Positions 38,401-53,400 of a DNA stretch of 64,000 nt are shown here, piece after piece. The DNA is taken from contig NC_134746.1 in assembly GCF_050436995.1 (NCBI RefSeq), positions 12,336,501 to 12,400,500 on the forward strand, in the 5' to 3' direction. The notes under the pieces were generated by a model. The model did no database searches. It saw only the letters and a program-made list of their open reading frames with translations, and had not been told where the DNA came from. Source of the stretch: Anticarsia gemmatalis. Its lineage: Eukaryota; Arthropoda; Insecta; Lepidoptera; Erebidae. Position numbers and translations under genes: made by a program. Position 1 is the stretch's first letter. Each line of letters begins with the position of its first letter.

Positions 38401-41400
38401 AAAATCTTAGGATTTACCACCGTTCGGGCTTTTACAGTAACATATATATCAAAATATTAAAATTGTTAATATTTTGATATATTATTTTACCTTTGCTAGG
38501 CAAGGGTCTCCTTCCAAAATGGCTTACTGGCTGCCTAAGTCTGCGCGGGAAATGTTGCATGCCTCTAACAATTTCTTTCAAAATAACCATAAGACATTTT
38601 CATGACTACATAGCTAAATCAAATAAGAAATAGTGCAATTGATAATAATTAAACAATTATTACTTCAAAGCTATTAAATTTAAACTAGCGCACACGACTT
38701 AGATATTAAACCAAAAACACTAATAACTTAACTCCGTTCCACAAGGTCGAACTCATTATACAATAACGATTACACTTATTACGTTTTAAACTTAAGTGAT
38801 TGTTTCAAAAGAACCAATAATCGTTGCTATTACAGTAATGAAGAAGCGAGTAATTCGAGTTGAATAGACGCAATGATTATTATGATTTGAACACTTATTA
38901 AGTGGTTTATTAGCTTTATGCTTTGAGGAAAATATTTCGCGGTAACTATGGAAAAATTATTGCATAAAAAAGGGTACCGCGATTTTCTAGTAAAAACTCC
39001 CTCTTCTGAACTGCTATAATATAAAGATCCACGGACAATAAACTGACAGTTGAAAGCAACGCAAAAATATCATACGAATCGTTTCTAAATAACATGGAAT
39101 TGTCACTAAAACCGATAATAAACATCTAAATCGATCTACAAACAAGCTACCACATATAGATTTCAACCATTCTTAGAAACCAACAAAATATTTGTCCAAA
39201 TACTTACCTATTTCACAAATCTTTTAAAGTTTAATGCAGCACTCACGATCTTAAAATTCATCTCGTGAACAGAATTTTGTTACGATCTAAATATTCATAG
39301 ATGCATACGCCGAATGAATTGTAAAAATCTATTGTTTCATTATTGCGTACTTTTACATGTGCAAATTCAGATTTTTAGAGTTCTTGAAGGACGTTTTTTG
39401 TAAATATAATGCTTGAGATGATCACAAAGACATTCTTGTTGGATGACATACAAGCATTGATAAATAGATGCATAGCAAAATGGTAATCTTGTGGTCGCAA
39501 ATGAAAATTGTTTCTAAGTGTACTGTACATAGAACTTAAGTAGAAGTAATAAACCTGATTTATCTATACTTACTAATATTATAAAGCTGAAGAGTTTGTT
39601 TGTTTGTTTGTTTGAACGCGCTAATCTCAGGAACTACTGGTCCGATTTGAAAAATTATTTCAATGTTAGATAGACCATTTATCGAGGATGGCTACAGGCT
39701 ATATATCATCACGGTACGACCAATAGGAGCAGAGTAGCAATAACAAATGTTACAAAAACGGGGAAAATTTTGACCCATTCTCTTATGTGACGCAAGCGAA
39801 GTTGCGCGAGTCAGCAAGTGATATGATATGATCCGTTTATGAATTAAGAAAGTGTATTCTCAGCCTATGTGGATTTAAAAATTAAAAACATGTAATCAGA
39901 GCAGAGCTTCTAAACAAAAAAAAAACGTGCTACATCGGTCTATTCGTTAAGACACTATGTTTCCTCAAAAAGACCTTTGCATATTAAAGTACCTTCAACT
40001 TACGGTACCTTTAGTCTAAGCAAGGGTTACCTTTATTCTTAACAGAACAAGTGTTTTGATTTAAAGATCCAGAAATATTTTCATATAAATATCGACAACA
40101 ATACCCACAGACAGGTTTTGCCATGAACAATATTAGTCCCAAGTAATAGAAGGCGAGACTATTGCAATTGCGTCGACAGTACTAAAATAAGAAAATATAT
40201 GACTCTTTTAACAAAAATAACTTGGAAATCAACTACCGTTACAAACCACAAAAGCAATCGGTAAATCACATAAGACAATACCTACTTATAAATTCGTCAC
40301 TCATTGTACACAAGGCCTTTATTGCCAGCTATTCAAATTACAGCTCTCAAACAACGACTCACTTGATTAGTAAGATTATCACGAATCATTCTTGTTTCCT
40401 TTTGAAATTAAAACTTGAAAATGTGTGAAAATATTTGCTTGTGATGATTGTAAAGTATGAATTGGTTTAAAAAAATGGCTAAAGTTTACACCATTTTTAC
40501 AAAAACAGTCGTCAAAATATAAGTTTAGTATATTTTGATAGCGTAAGTTGACGACATTCATTACTGATTCAGGATTTTCTAAGACTATCGAATATTGAGA
40601 ACCTACTGACATCGTAAGACAAACTGATAAGCGCCTCTAGCGTTTTATTTAGAAAGCATTTTTTGAAGAGATCTGAAATATAAAAGCTCGATATTTAATA
40701 GCTCAGTACTATATAGATAGTCGTTTTGTGTTTAGTACCTACTCGTACTAGTATTTTAGTTTTTTTTTTTGGAATCCCAGTATTTGTATTTTGTAAAGTC
40801 TCACGAAGAGCCAGTGGTTTCATTGTGAAAAAAATAAAATAAATTCCATATTCAGTTTACTTAACCGGATCCTACATACGATAAAAAATCGAAAATAAAT
40901 GCATTTTCGTCAGTACACCGCTCCACAAAAACTGCTAATTGTAGCTGCATCGATAAAAACATTTGAAACGTTAGACAATAGTGTTATGAAAAACTTAACA
41001 ATGGGATCGCTTACCCAACTATACTTATATGTAAGAGGGGAGCCATGATGCAGGTGATACGCAGAAGTTTAAGACACAGGTGACCTAGGCTATGACGTCA
41101 CATCTTTGGAAGTTCTTTTGGCTGTCATACAGACGACAGTATTTAAATTTTCGCTATACCATGCCATCATGTCTACCAATTTGTAATTATGAATTAAATT
41201 GATTTTGATTCGATTACGAAGACTAAGACTCGATTATAATTCAAAAAGCTCTATGTTACAGAAATGTAACATTTCAAATATTCCTGTAGTATTTGGCTGT
41301 TAGCTTGGCAGTCCATAGCCTACTATTTGTCATCCTATTCATACCAATTTAATATACCTACATGTATATTTTATATGAAAATAGAACTGCTGAGTTTCAC

Positions 41401-44400
41401 ATCTTTACATAAACCCTTACGTCACATAAACCACAACACACTTATCTAATTAACAATAGACACACTTTAATCTGTATAATAAGTATCATCCTCAAGGGCC
41501 TCTCTACAATAATTTCCGCGATGAGTTAGATTACTGCACTCCACTGTACTATAAAGCGGCGCGATTAACAAAGAAATAGCCGGTGTGAATGAAATTGCAT
41601 CAGCCTTGCATGTACTTCTAATAGGCTCGGAACTATGTGATATGTTACATATAAGTTTGTCGTTTATATACTTAGATAAAGGTGGAACTTTGGCGTGATT
41701 TTATACAGTCGGTACTATCGAGTATCGAAAGTTTGACATTTAAAATGTACTGCGAAAATAGTTCCCACCGAGCTCGCTAGAGGCACGAATCAGATTTTCA
41801 TACAAAATTTCACGATAGCTCGATAGCCGGTTGTCAATAGTCGATAGCAGTAGAAAATAGCGTTACTTGTATTTTGTAAATTGCTTTAAGGATATGAAAT
41901 CTTTCCATATGGTCTAAACCATGTCGCCAAGTAAAGTACAGAGAAAATAAACCTATAAATACCTTTATCATAATGTATCATGTTACAGAACCGGTTGGGG
42001 CTCATGGTTTCCTAGACCAACTTCCTGTCAGTAGACAATCTATCAATTGTCTATGATATGACAGGAAGTAGAAAGCTAGAGCTAATTAGTGTTGATGGTT
42101 TAGTGACCGGAAGGGTTATGGTCTCGAGGTCTGAGGTTCACTAATAGGGCGTTCTAGAAATATAATTGGACTTTTTGCGACAAATATTCCATTATTTATG
42201 TCTATTTTTAATTGTGACCATACAGGTATACAGTCATGACATAAATAGGTCCTTTCATGCTTGATATAACAGCAATAACTAATTTAAGTGGTCTAAAGCT
42301 GTTAGATACAGCTTTAGACCACTCAAATTAGTTATAGTCATACAGCAGAATGAAGGCTCTGCAGGTGTGAGTCAGGGATTTTGTTGCCTAAGTGCATTCA
42401 TCAATTTCCTACTACCACGTAGAAATTCATTATCACAAGTTAGCTTAAGAGTATAAGTTCGATGAATCACTTAAAAAAATCCTATTTGGACTGAGATTTA
42501 ACATTGTAAGTCGATGTTTCTTTTATGAGTGTCATGTATGATGTACTTCTGAGGGGGGTTGTGAAAACATTAGCCAAATTCACCAAGGAAATATGCTTTA
42601 GCTTCCGAACTTAACGTGGGACAAAGAAGACAAGGCAAATAAGAGTATAGTTTATAAAAGCGCAACTGCAAATTATCTTGATATCAACATAACAATCTTG
42701 TTACACACGGAAACTAACATATTGTGAGTAATACACGCACATAATAATATCATAAAATTTTATCTTATTGTCATGTCTTCCGTTCTCCGGCCCTTCACCT
42801 GATACTTATTATCCTACTATCCTACTTTACAACGAATTATAAAGCGATCAAACTGTCTGTCTGTTCGTGATAAATTCAAAATTTACTGAAAGGATTTTCA
42901 TGCCTCTTTTGGAAGGTTTTAGTGTACAAATTAAAACCTAGATAACGCGAGCGAAGCCAGACTATTATATTATAAATGCGAAGATTATTGAGGATGTGGA
43001 AGTTTTTGAAAACTTGAGAGTGTGGAAGACTGTTAAACACCCGTGATTTCGAATTATTTATTTAAAAAAAACGTTTCATAGTTATTAATGTTAACTTTAA
43101 CAAAGCTTTCTTGGAAATATTATACACCTACGCACATGAGACATAAGAAGAAATATATCGGTCGATGATAGGCAATTAAGATGTCAATTAAATTACAATG
43201 ATATCATTGGAAGTTGCGTTATTGTTTTTTTATAGCAATTAAAATAAAAACTACATTAATTTGTATTTAATTACATTAAATTATCTACTGCTATTTTTAA
43301 TAATATAATTTCAGACAACAGAATGTACGTAAATAGACTATCGATGACAGGTGTGGTAGCAGCCATAACTAACCCATTGACCCCGTAGAGAATACGGAAA
43401 TATTGTTTGGAATGGTCACGGAATCGGAATAAAAATGGTACCTTTGATCTGGCAAGGTATAATTAAAGGAACTTAGAGCTACATAATATATAAAATCACG
43501 CCTTTTATATTGATAGTACTAGTAGACAGGGACCTAAGTTCGCTACTTCTTAGCCCTACAAACTTCTTTCATTCACATCCATACATCATCATTTGCATTC
43601 ATCAAATAAACCACATTCCACAAATACTCAGTAATACCTATTACCTACAAGTCTAGCCTATACTTGAGAGACTGAGTCCAAGGTGAGTTGAGCGCCAACC
43701 TTGGGTTCGAATCCATTAAACAAGCTTCCACATAATAGGTTTATTGTAATCTCTTGTTCTATGGCTTTACGATGCACTAGTATTGAATAAGTTTATGTCA
43801 TACTTTACTATGAGAAAATAGATGAATAATAGAATTATGTTTTTATGCTTTGTGTTCTTGTGTTCCGTGACATTTGCATAAAAGAAAACAATTAGAAAAC
43901 ATGTCATATCAGTGATCATGGGTCCGAGTTCCACCAATTACAGTAAACGGATATTAATATAATTTAAAAAAGGTATGTTTTTAATGCCAACCTCTTCGAT
44001 TGAAAGAGTAAAAGCCTATTTATAGGACGCATAGCCTAAAATACTCTTATACTTTAAAAAAAAACCTGATTGTAAGACAAATATGCAAATACGCAATAGT
44101 ATTGGTTAAAGACGTAAAGCCAAAATTGGTTCCTTAAATGTACAGTGTACACTAGGGACGCTGTAGGATCTTCTATAGAAAAAGAACTTGCTGGTTCGTA
44201 TGATATAACGTGTAGCAATAACTGCGAACTTAAACGATGATTTAACTAAATAAACAACTTCACTGATGAGATCAACTCTAAATAAATCGATGTTGTTATA
44301 TTTATTTAATGATTATCGGATATCCGTTGCGAGTTTCCGTAGTGTTTCCTTAAATATATTAAGGAAATAACTTTTAATTGCCTGCCTGTGGGAAAATTAC

Positions 44401-47400
44401 TGTCTTGTGGTGATTTTTGCTTGGATCTGTAAAAACTTTGTGATGAACTTTAAGACTTTAGTGGTCTAAGTTTCTTACTCCCTACACTACGCTGGTATCC
44501 TTGTCAGGTTAGATGAATAATTAACCCCCGGTTTCTGAGTTCATTTAGCGGTAGTTTATCTATTCAATAACGTTTTTTTTGTATGAGTTTTAACGCTATC
44601 GAATAGATAAACTACCGCTAAATGAACTCAGAAACAGGGGGTAAGTGTTTTTGTGAGTGGTTGCAACAGCGAGATAATTTGTATCAGGCATCATAGATCG
44701 GTTCACAAACTTTACACATATTATTATGCGCAAGGTAAGATCAAAATAATTCCTCATAAAATGAAGATAGAAAAACAGGCCCTTCAAACATGTATTTTTA
44801 CTAATAAACATTTAATAATATTCGCTATAAACCTTACACAAGCATTTTGTCACATACCTTTTAAATATTTTATAACCATATTAAAATTCAAAAGATATAG
44901 AGAAATGTTGTTTGACAACATAGTGCGAAAGCGGGTCAATTTATATCAGTTTGTAACCAAAATAATAACTTAATAACCATTCATATAAGACCTCTAATCT
45001 ACAATATACTTAAGCCACAAAATAGTTCAAATTATAAAGGACAATTTACGAATAACCATCTTGTATTTATTGTAGAATGATCTTTTACAAACATTCTACG
45101 TTAAAACAAGGATAAAAAGATTATTTAAAAAAACTTCTACAACATTTCGGTCATCTATGACCAGTAGCGGATTGGTCATAGATCTTTCGCCGGAATCAAA
45201 GAACATAGCAAAATTACCTACAAAATATTACTCCTAATGACGCATAAAACCCAATGCTTTAGCTTGCTACATTCTTGTCGTATACAATGAAAAACTGCGG
45301 AAATTTATCCTGGAAGCTAAATGTAAAATCAATTAAAATTTAACAAAGCAGGCCATGGTAGTTACTAGTCGTAGCAAGTAGTAGCCAAGTCTTATTGACA
45401 ACTTAAACACAGTTCAAATTACACAAGACCGTATACAAAATACTTAACGTCCAGTATAACTAGACCTTCTTATATGATACTACGCATAACATGACGGCGT
45501 AGACACACCCACATCACCTTGTGTCATAATAAGACTTGAAGCCTTTTTACAAGCCAATGACGTCATCAAAACCGTGTGATTTCTAATCATTTGTCGCGAT
45601 TAACATTCGTTAAGATTGTTTGTTAAGGAAAATCAATACTAGGTATCGAATGATGAAATATGTCGATATTTTGAATTACTATGTTAGGTTTTTATAAGGA
45701 TTTCTTCGTAGTAACTATTTGAATGTGGTCGTGTTTGTTGTGAAACTTGCGTCATAATATGCACTTACCACACTCGGACGTCGCGTCTACTTTAAACATA
45801 TAAACCCAAATTCTGCATACTATATGAATTGGCATAAGCTAGTATTATTGTCTCGAATTTTATTATATGCCAAGTAGGTTGGTTTGTTACACTTCCACAG
45901 CGAAAACCGCTACACCGAATTGGCATAGTTTATACTTAAACCACGGAAAGAACACGTATTATACAGACAAAGCTGTGGTAAGTTACCCATAATGGTAATC
46001 TACATTAGCATAGCAACCAACCAGTCTATAAATCAAATAGTTTGGAGCTAACCGGTTACTGTAACCAGACGACCAGAGTTTTGTAACAATTGACTGGTTT
46101 GTGTTGTAATCGTTGCCAATTTCGACAGGACTCGTTGAAATTAATCTCTTATTAGCATAACTGCACGATTAAGATTTTTCGCTGTAATAAAATAAAACAA
46201 GAGGTTTGAAATACTGATGACATTTTAATTTCCTGAAGTCTTTTAATTCTATTTTTACTACATAAGGCTATGCTGAACTCTGGTCTTTTCAGGGCGAATT
46301 TTTTAATTGATGGCGAAAATAATTGGGCGTGGTCTCCCACGCTTATGACTGCTAAAAGTCTTTGCATTCTTTCAAAAAGTGTTAAGATATAACGTGGTAG
46401 ATTAAGGCTTAACCGTCCTTATACAAGAGGAAATATCTATTCAGATTTCTCATGAACATGAACAAAAAATCACTTAAAATGTGGAGAACTTAGTGATAGT
46501 AAAATAAAACTGCATGAGAAGAGTATATTTAGAATTCCTTTGCACAAGGAAAGGTCAGGCAATACACGTACCTATCCTATTCAGACAAATATTTAATTAT
46601 TCGTGTACCAAATTATTAGTAATTAATGAAACTCCATAGGGGAATTACTTGCCAGTCCAGTGTTAATAACTTAAGTCAAGTTAACGATGAGAGATCGTAA
46701 AATATTCATGTTTGAATAAACATTGACTTAGCATAGCAAATATGCGAATTGATGTATGCCGTATATAATTAACTATACAAGTACTAACAGGATTTACGAG
46801 AATTAGTGACGTTTAACTGTTCAAAGGAAAAACTTGCTAAAAAATCTTAAACTTTTGGTCCTTATTAAGGATTGTTCCGCAGACGTTCTTTGCAGTCGGT
46901 AAATATCAAGGGTAGCTAAAGAAAAACACCAACTTTTCGCCATTAACAATGTTAGTCCTATGTAAAAGGCTGCAAGCCCTATATACTGAACACCATTTTA
47001 AATTAAAACCTTGATAGAAGTAAGCTGACTTTAAAAGTGTGTGTACAGGGACCACGTGAATTATGGGACGTGATCGAAAGATACTCGTAATGAAAAGAGC
47101 TTCACTGGCAACAATGTATTTAATACCTATGGTATGATAGTTGCAACTGTTTTTACCATGAAGTAGCCGTGGAGCAATCTAGTGATATGATACTAATGAA
47201 ATAATAACACCTTCGTGTCGAGTTTAATACATAATATTTTGCCGTTAAATGTATGTAGATCGTAGGTGTATGCGTGTCGTTGCAAACACATAATATTATA
47301 TACTTATTTACTTAATAGCTGACCCGGCAAACGTTGTTTTGCCAAAAAAAAAAAAAAATTGTGTCACTTAGGGTTTGAAAAATAGATGTTGGCCGATTCT

Positions 47401-50400
47401 CAGACCTTCTTAATATGCTCACAAAATTTCATGAGAATTGGTCAAGCCGTTTCGGAGGAGTATGGCAACGAAAACTGTGACGCGAGTATTTTATATATCA
47501 GATGTGTCTATAGTTCCTTTGACAATTCACTGAGTAATCAAAGTTACATCGTAATAACAAAGTATAGAAATGATAACTAATGAAACTTACATAACAGAAC
47601 AATTATTTACATCAGCTCCTAATCATCAACATCAAGATAATTCGAGGCCCTAACCTACTTGACAAAATGCTAGGTTTCCTAACGTATCATTTTCTTTATA
47701 ACCTTATTTAATGACTATTTGAAATATTCTTTATGGGTTACGAATAAAGGTAAGTAAATCCCTGTTCTCGATATTATGATTGGTCCTTATTAATGGTCGG
47801 AGATAAAGGATGACGAAGGAGATTAAAGTCCCATGAGAAATCCGGATGCCTAGTAGTGAGACACTCAGAAAACTGATAAAAACTATTAATTCTATGGTGT
47901 TGCCGTAGTATCGAGCGTTTGACATTAACTACGTGAAAAACCCTTTTAAAATACGCTTTTAATGCGTTTACTTTTACGACTGTAGCGGCTAGATAAGTTG
48001 GTAATGGTTCGTAGACCATTTTTTATAAAGAACTTATTACGTTACTTAAGAAAAACCTCGCGGAAATCGGCAGTTTTCATTCCAATAAGTATACGAGTCA
48101 ATTCAAGTTTCTCATAGCAAACGTTAATCCTTTGTATGCTGACTCACGCAAACCGGTTCAGCTTGCAGAAGGCGGTTCGTACTGACAAACAAACAACCAA
48201 CCGATTTGAAAAGCCTTCCACACCTTTAATTTCTATTTATAGTAATGTGTTTTTAATTTGGTCGCGTTATGAGGCTCGCTAGGAATGTATCTGACGTATT
48301 TTCGTTTTAGTTCGTATTTGAATTAAATAGTAAATAGGAGTTTTATGTGTAAGTCACGGAGGCCATTTTGTTGGAATATTTCTAGAAAATTCCTTGGTAC
48401 AGAAATAGGTATTACGTTATTTTTGTACAAAATCAACTCAATGGAAAACTTAACAAACATGAATGTTGTTTTTCCTAAATAAAGCCTTGGTGGTGATTTA
48501 TGTATTGAAATAGTCCATAGATACACCTAGGCTCAATAGTAAATTAGCAGTTTTTGTTGCCTGTTGCCATCGTAAAATTAAACTAATTAGCAGGGATTTT
48601 ACATTTAAGTAATTAAATAAATGCATTTGCATGCCTTTCATAAATGCAGAAAAATACGCGATTATCAAAGACAATGGATATTCAGTTCATTCACTAAACC
48701 GATATTACATAATACCATGATCAATTAAAATACGCCTTCAAAATTAATTGCCTACTACGTATATCCGAGAAGTACGTATTACTTTGAACAAATAAACATT
48801 ATAAAGACAAACAGACTGTACAAATGTCCATTGTTTTATGTCTTCTGCCAACATTCTGTGGTAAATAACCTTTGTAATTATGTATTTATACGTATTAAAT
48901 AGAATATCTAGAAAATTATTAAAGGATTCTATCGTTGTTTTAGGATACACCTATTGGAAAAGATGCGTGGCTATAGTATGCATGCTATACGCCTTGTCAA
49001 AAGAATTGTTGCGAGACCAGAGAATTACATTTGGTAAAATGTGTTTGGTTTCCACTTACAAGAGATTATTTGTACAATCCTTAGATGGATATCAAGTGCT
49101 TTTATAAACTTGGGACTTTAACTTAAAACTAAAATGTGTTAAATCAGACAGATTTCTTCATTAAGTTCATTAATATTATTTCTTCATTACTTCTTCATCA
49201 AGCTTAGTTGAGGGTAACTTTTGTACATCAAACTAGGTATTAAGAATTCAAAAGAGTGTGTGTGAGAGAGTGCATGAAAATGTCTACTCGCAGATAACGA
49301 CGTCATTGATCAAGCTACAAGCCTCCTCTCAAATATTTAACTGATATTCTAAAACCAGTTACTTTCGTGACAGACCACATATGCAGTCAATATAGTAAGA
49401 AACCTACGTGTCTGAGAGCACGATGTATTTCTCATAACTAGTTCTAGGTCAGCTGCTGGCCCTGACCCCTTTAATTGTAAGAGGAGACCCGTGCCTGAGT
49501 GGGACTTGGGAGTGTTGCCACATCGTGTTACTGATGTTTTCCTTAGGGCTCAATGGCAGGTCAATTTTGTTACGAAATATGCATTTTTAGGGCTTTTAAT
49601 AGGAGTTAGCAAGGTTTTAAGAGGAGTTTAGGATCAAGGTATTATTATCTAATAGTATTCTGCTTATAGGTATTTAAATAAAGACGAAATTTAAATGGAT
49701 TAAGAGTTTTCCTTTGGATCGATGTTAGTATAAAAATATTAGGTAATCTTTAAACGCAGGATAAGCTGCAGACGATGGTGGACTTATCTAAACTTCTAGA
49801 AACAACTGAACTTTTAGATATTCTCTACTTAACGAACAATAACATTAATTTTTCAAAAATAAAATCTCTGTTTTATTATAAGCTCAAGCAATTAGCGCAC
49901 CTTTACCAATAAATAACCCATTTATGACTTCCTAAAATAATTCCAAAATGGTTCAAAGTAATTAACATAACAAAACCATTAGTTAAACAATAGGGAAAGT
50001 AAAGAAAACGTCTGCTAGCATCAGTTTCACCCATAACAGTTCTTGTATCACCATTGTAAGTGATTGTCAGGTATAACAACGACTTAAAAGGGTAGGCCAT
50101 TAATTAATAGTCTCGCACGTGTCTACGTTTATATGAATCACAATAACTGACTTGTAATTCGAAAAAAAATATTCCTGGCTTCTCTTCAATTGCTGGGAAT
50201 GTAAGGCCATAGAGGATGAATGATGTAATGCCAATTGCTTTTACGAGTGTAGTTTTCAGATTACTTCTACGTACTAACGTCTAGGTAACAGCTAGTCTCC
50301 ATAGTCCTTTGGGTTAGGAGAGTCCCAATTTCATGCATTCCCCAAGTAAAATAAAAAAAGGTAAAATCTAGTCTTCAGAAGCTTTATCCGAGAAATAATT

Positions 50401-53400
50401 TCCACTAACTACCAACAATTTTCCGTAAAAAAATCGTGTACCAAAAATACTTCAAAATAGTAATAAAAAAGCCGCTTCGTAACTTCAAACAAATCATTTT
50501 TCCGTTTTCTTTGAACCAGGTGTTAATTAAACGCGGCATTTCAACAGTACGTGCTTACGTGACCATAACGCACGCGCGACTTTACTATATAACCTGCTTT
50601 ACGTCAAATACACGATAAATTTATTGATGTCATGATCGTTTTGACATTCTCAGTGAAATATGCTAGTTACGTAGCTAGTTTATGCGAATCTCTTGCTATT
50701 CGTCTAGAGACGTCAGAAAATGCGTAGATTACAGCTAAAACTGATATAGCAAGGGCCAAATATTTCAATATGAGCACTTTTTATTACACAGGATTAACAT
50801 TGTCAATGGCGCAGTGTTGGTGTATTTCATACACCCCTGCCTTCCACTTAGGGCCCTCTTTTACATGGATAACATTGCAAATTCTATGTAAAGGAGGGCA
50901 AGCCTATTGGCAATATATCTGCCACTTTACGTATAATATATAATAGGAGGCGACGAACACGCATTTTACCTTAAAATTCTAAAATACCAAAAACAATTGC
51001 GTAGCCTAGGAATCGAACTACACCATAATTTGCTCTATAGAGGCATGTAATAAATTATTGAATAAAAATAACCGTTGCGCAGAAATAGTGAAAGAAACAG
51101 GCTCCGATAATCTTTTGACCACTTAATCTGCAACATTAGCTGCTAACGCGGTCAGTGGCTCAATTTATCAACTTGATCCAATAAAAATACTCGCTATTAC
51201 TTCCATAAATAGCTTTTAATCCTTTTAATGAACAAACAACATGCGCTTATACCCATATTCCGACGATAAAATATAAAACATCACAATGCAAACTTGATAT
51301 TTACAAATACAGAATGGATACAGCAAGCCGCCAAAGTTATACTACGATAGAAAGCTATTGGAAAATTTGCCCAGCACTAGGATGCTACAGGCTTAAAATA
51401 ATAAGAGGCATCTTTAGTCACCAATTTACAAACATGCTACTTTAAATGGAGCAGTAGTATAACTTAAATAAAATCAATTTAGACTATACCAATGATCCAA
51501 AAAATATAAGTTGGTACTCTTTGATTCATGACGTCTTTATTGCTGTCGTGTTGCTAATATTAGCTAAGTAATTAAGCTTAGGAACTTACTTATCAAGTTA
51601 ACGCCCTAATTAACATATCTTAACCACAAAGCAATTAATTGTGGTTTAAAAGCACGTAATGGCGTTAGGTATTACGTCAAAAATATTTACAGATGCTTAG
51701 CTAAGTCGTTTAGATCGATCTACGGCGACGCTGTTGTTGCTATAGCAATGAGTAACACGACGAAAAAAACGATTAACGATTATATAGATCTTTTTACGAA
51801 TTCCTAAAAAAACTGGTCGTGTACCTAACATATCACCCCAAATAACATAGGCCGCGATGTGACCGAAAATGTTGGATGAGGACCTCGTCAATAACACTTA
51901 CGACAATATCAAGGCAGATCCGTCACCGCAATGGCATCCTTTGAGAGGATCACCAACTAAACATTTCATTTTAAACTGGAAGGATAAAATAAAATGCAGG
52001 TGCCTATTTGCAGATGCTAGGTAATCAAAGTTATCCATACAAAGAAGAGTCTAGATAATATTAGATTACCTATAATTCTAAAGGAAAATCAATACCAATT
52101 AATTCTTTCAGTAGCTGGGAAAGACCCGTACCATATCACGAGCGATATCTAGACATTTTTAGGAATCTCAGTTATCTGACCGTGATGTAACAATTATATA
52201 GAATTGCTTATATAAAAGGTTAGGCTACCTGTACCTGTAAGGATGTAAAGGGTGGAGTGACGTCAAAGATTTTTACTGATGTGTCAGATTTAGTGTAAAA
52301 AATCTTGGGTTCGAAGAATTAAAATCTAATTTTGGCGGCGTGTTTCTTTCACAAGATGAATTCATGTGAATGGAGCGTAAGATTTTGTAGAGATTGTAAC
52401 AGGTGACTTTCTTTCGTTTTGTATTATCCCCATTGGTAAAGGCGTGATTTTTTGACGCACGTATTTTGGCAAAATTTGCACTGGTGCTTTCCAAAAGGTA
52501 GTGTCCGTAATTGTAATTACTTTTTCGGGTTTAATGATCAAATTGGGGTTATTGGATATTTTCAATTTCTATTGCAATATTCTTAACAGTAGATTAGGGG
52601 TTGCGATAAATTGCAAAGTTTTTGACAGTAGAATTTCTTGCATATAAAAAATAGCATAATATACGCCTTGCTAAAAAAGAGAATTAACATGACGCACTAT
52701 GACGAATTTTGAATTAACTTGGAAGTTTCCTCTTGCTGTTTTTGTCATCATTAATAATATAATACGCATATAAAAATAACACAATAATAGCTGCCATCTT
52801 AATGTCTGAGATGATTTGGGTTTAAAACCAAAGTCACAAGGTCACCAGAACAGTCTAGAGTCCAAAAGTGGAAAGATTATCATAATTTGAAACTTGGATT
52901 ATCTAATTACTCGAGATTTAATTGTTTTTTTGTGATTACTTCTATTCGGCATGAGAACTAATTTAAGCGATTTAAGTATATAATACAGCATTGGATAATC
53001 TTGACATCAAAAAAAACATTTATAGTCTTTGATTTTTTTTTTATGTTTTTTTTTTCGACCTTTTATATTCTTTTGCCTCTGCAAAATGAATCTTTTGTTG
53101 TTTCTTTCAATCGTGCTACTGTATTTAAAACGTTGTATCAACTTTGTAATAAAAATTGTACCAAAAGATGCATAAAGCAGCACTATTTTTGTACGACACA
53201 ATACCAAATGAGTATTCTCACCACGATTTTTATACGAACTTTTCGCCCTAGTTTTCATATATTGCACCAAGTTCTCGCTTATTTACACAACACATCAAAT
53301 TGAATGAACCTTGGCAAGTCCAGGGCTCACACTCGGTCTGTCGCAATCTTTCGCCACTCATTTACGTAAATTCGCAACGTTTCGTAAAAACGTCTTCGTA

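Noticed and set aside
43695..43725. tRNA gene at a perfect B-box
   Set aside because: No A-box or cloverleaf could be built; more likely a SINE remnant.
53001..53303. Frames of about 90-100 codons on both strands at 53.0-53.3 kb
   Set aside because: T/A-rich low-complexity sequence, no domain, no splice sites, and opposite strands equally open.
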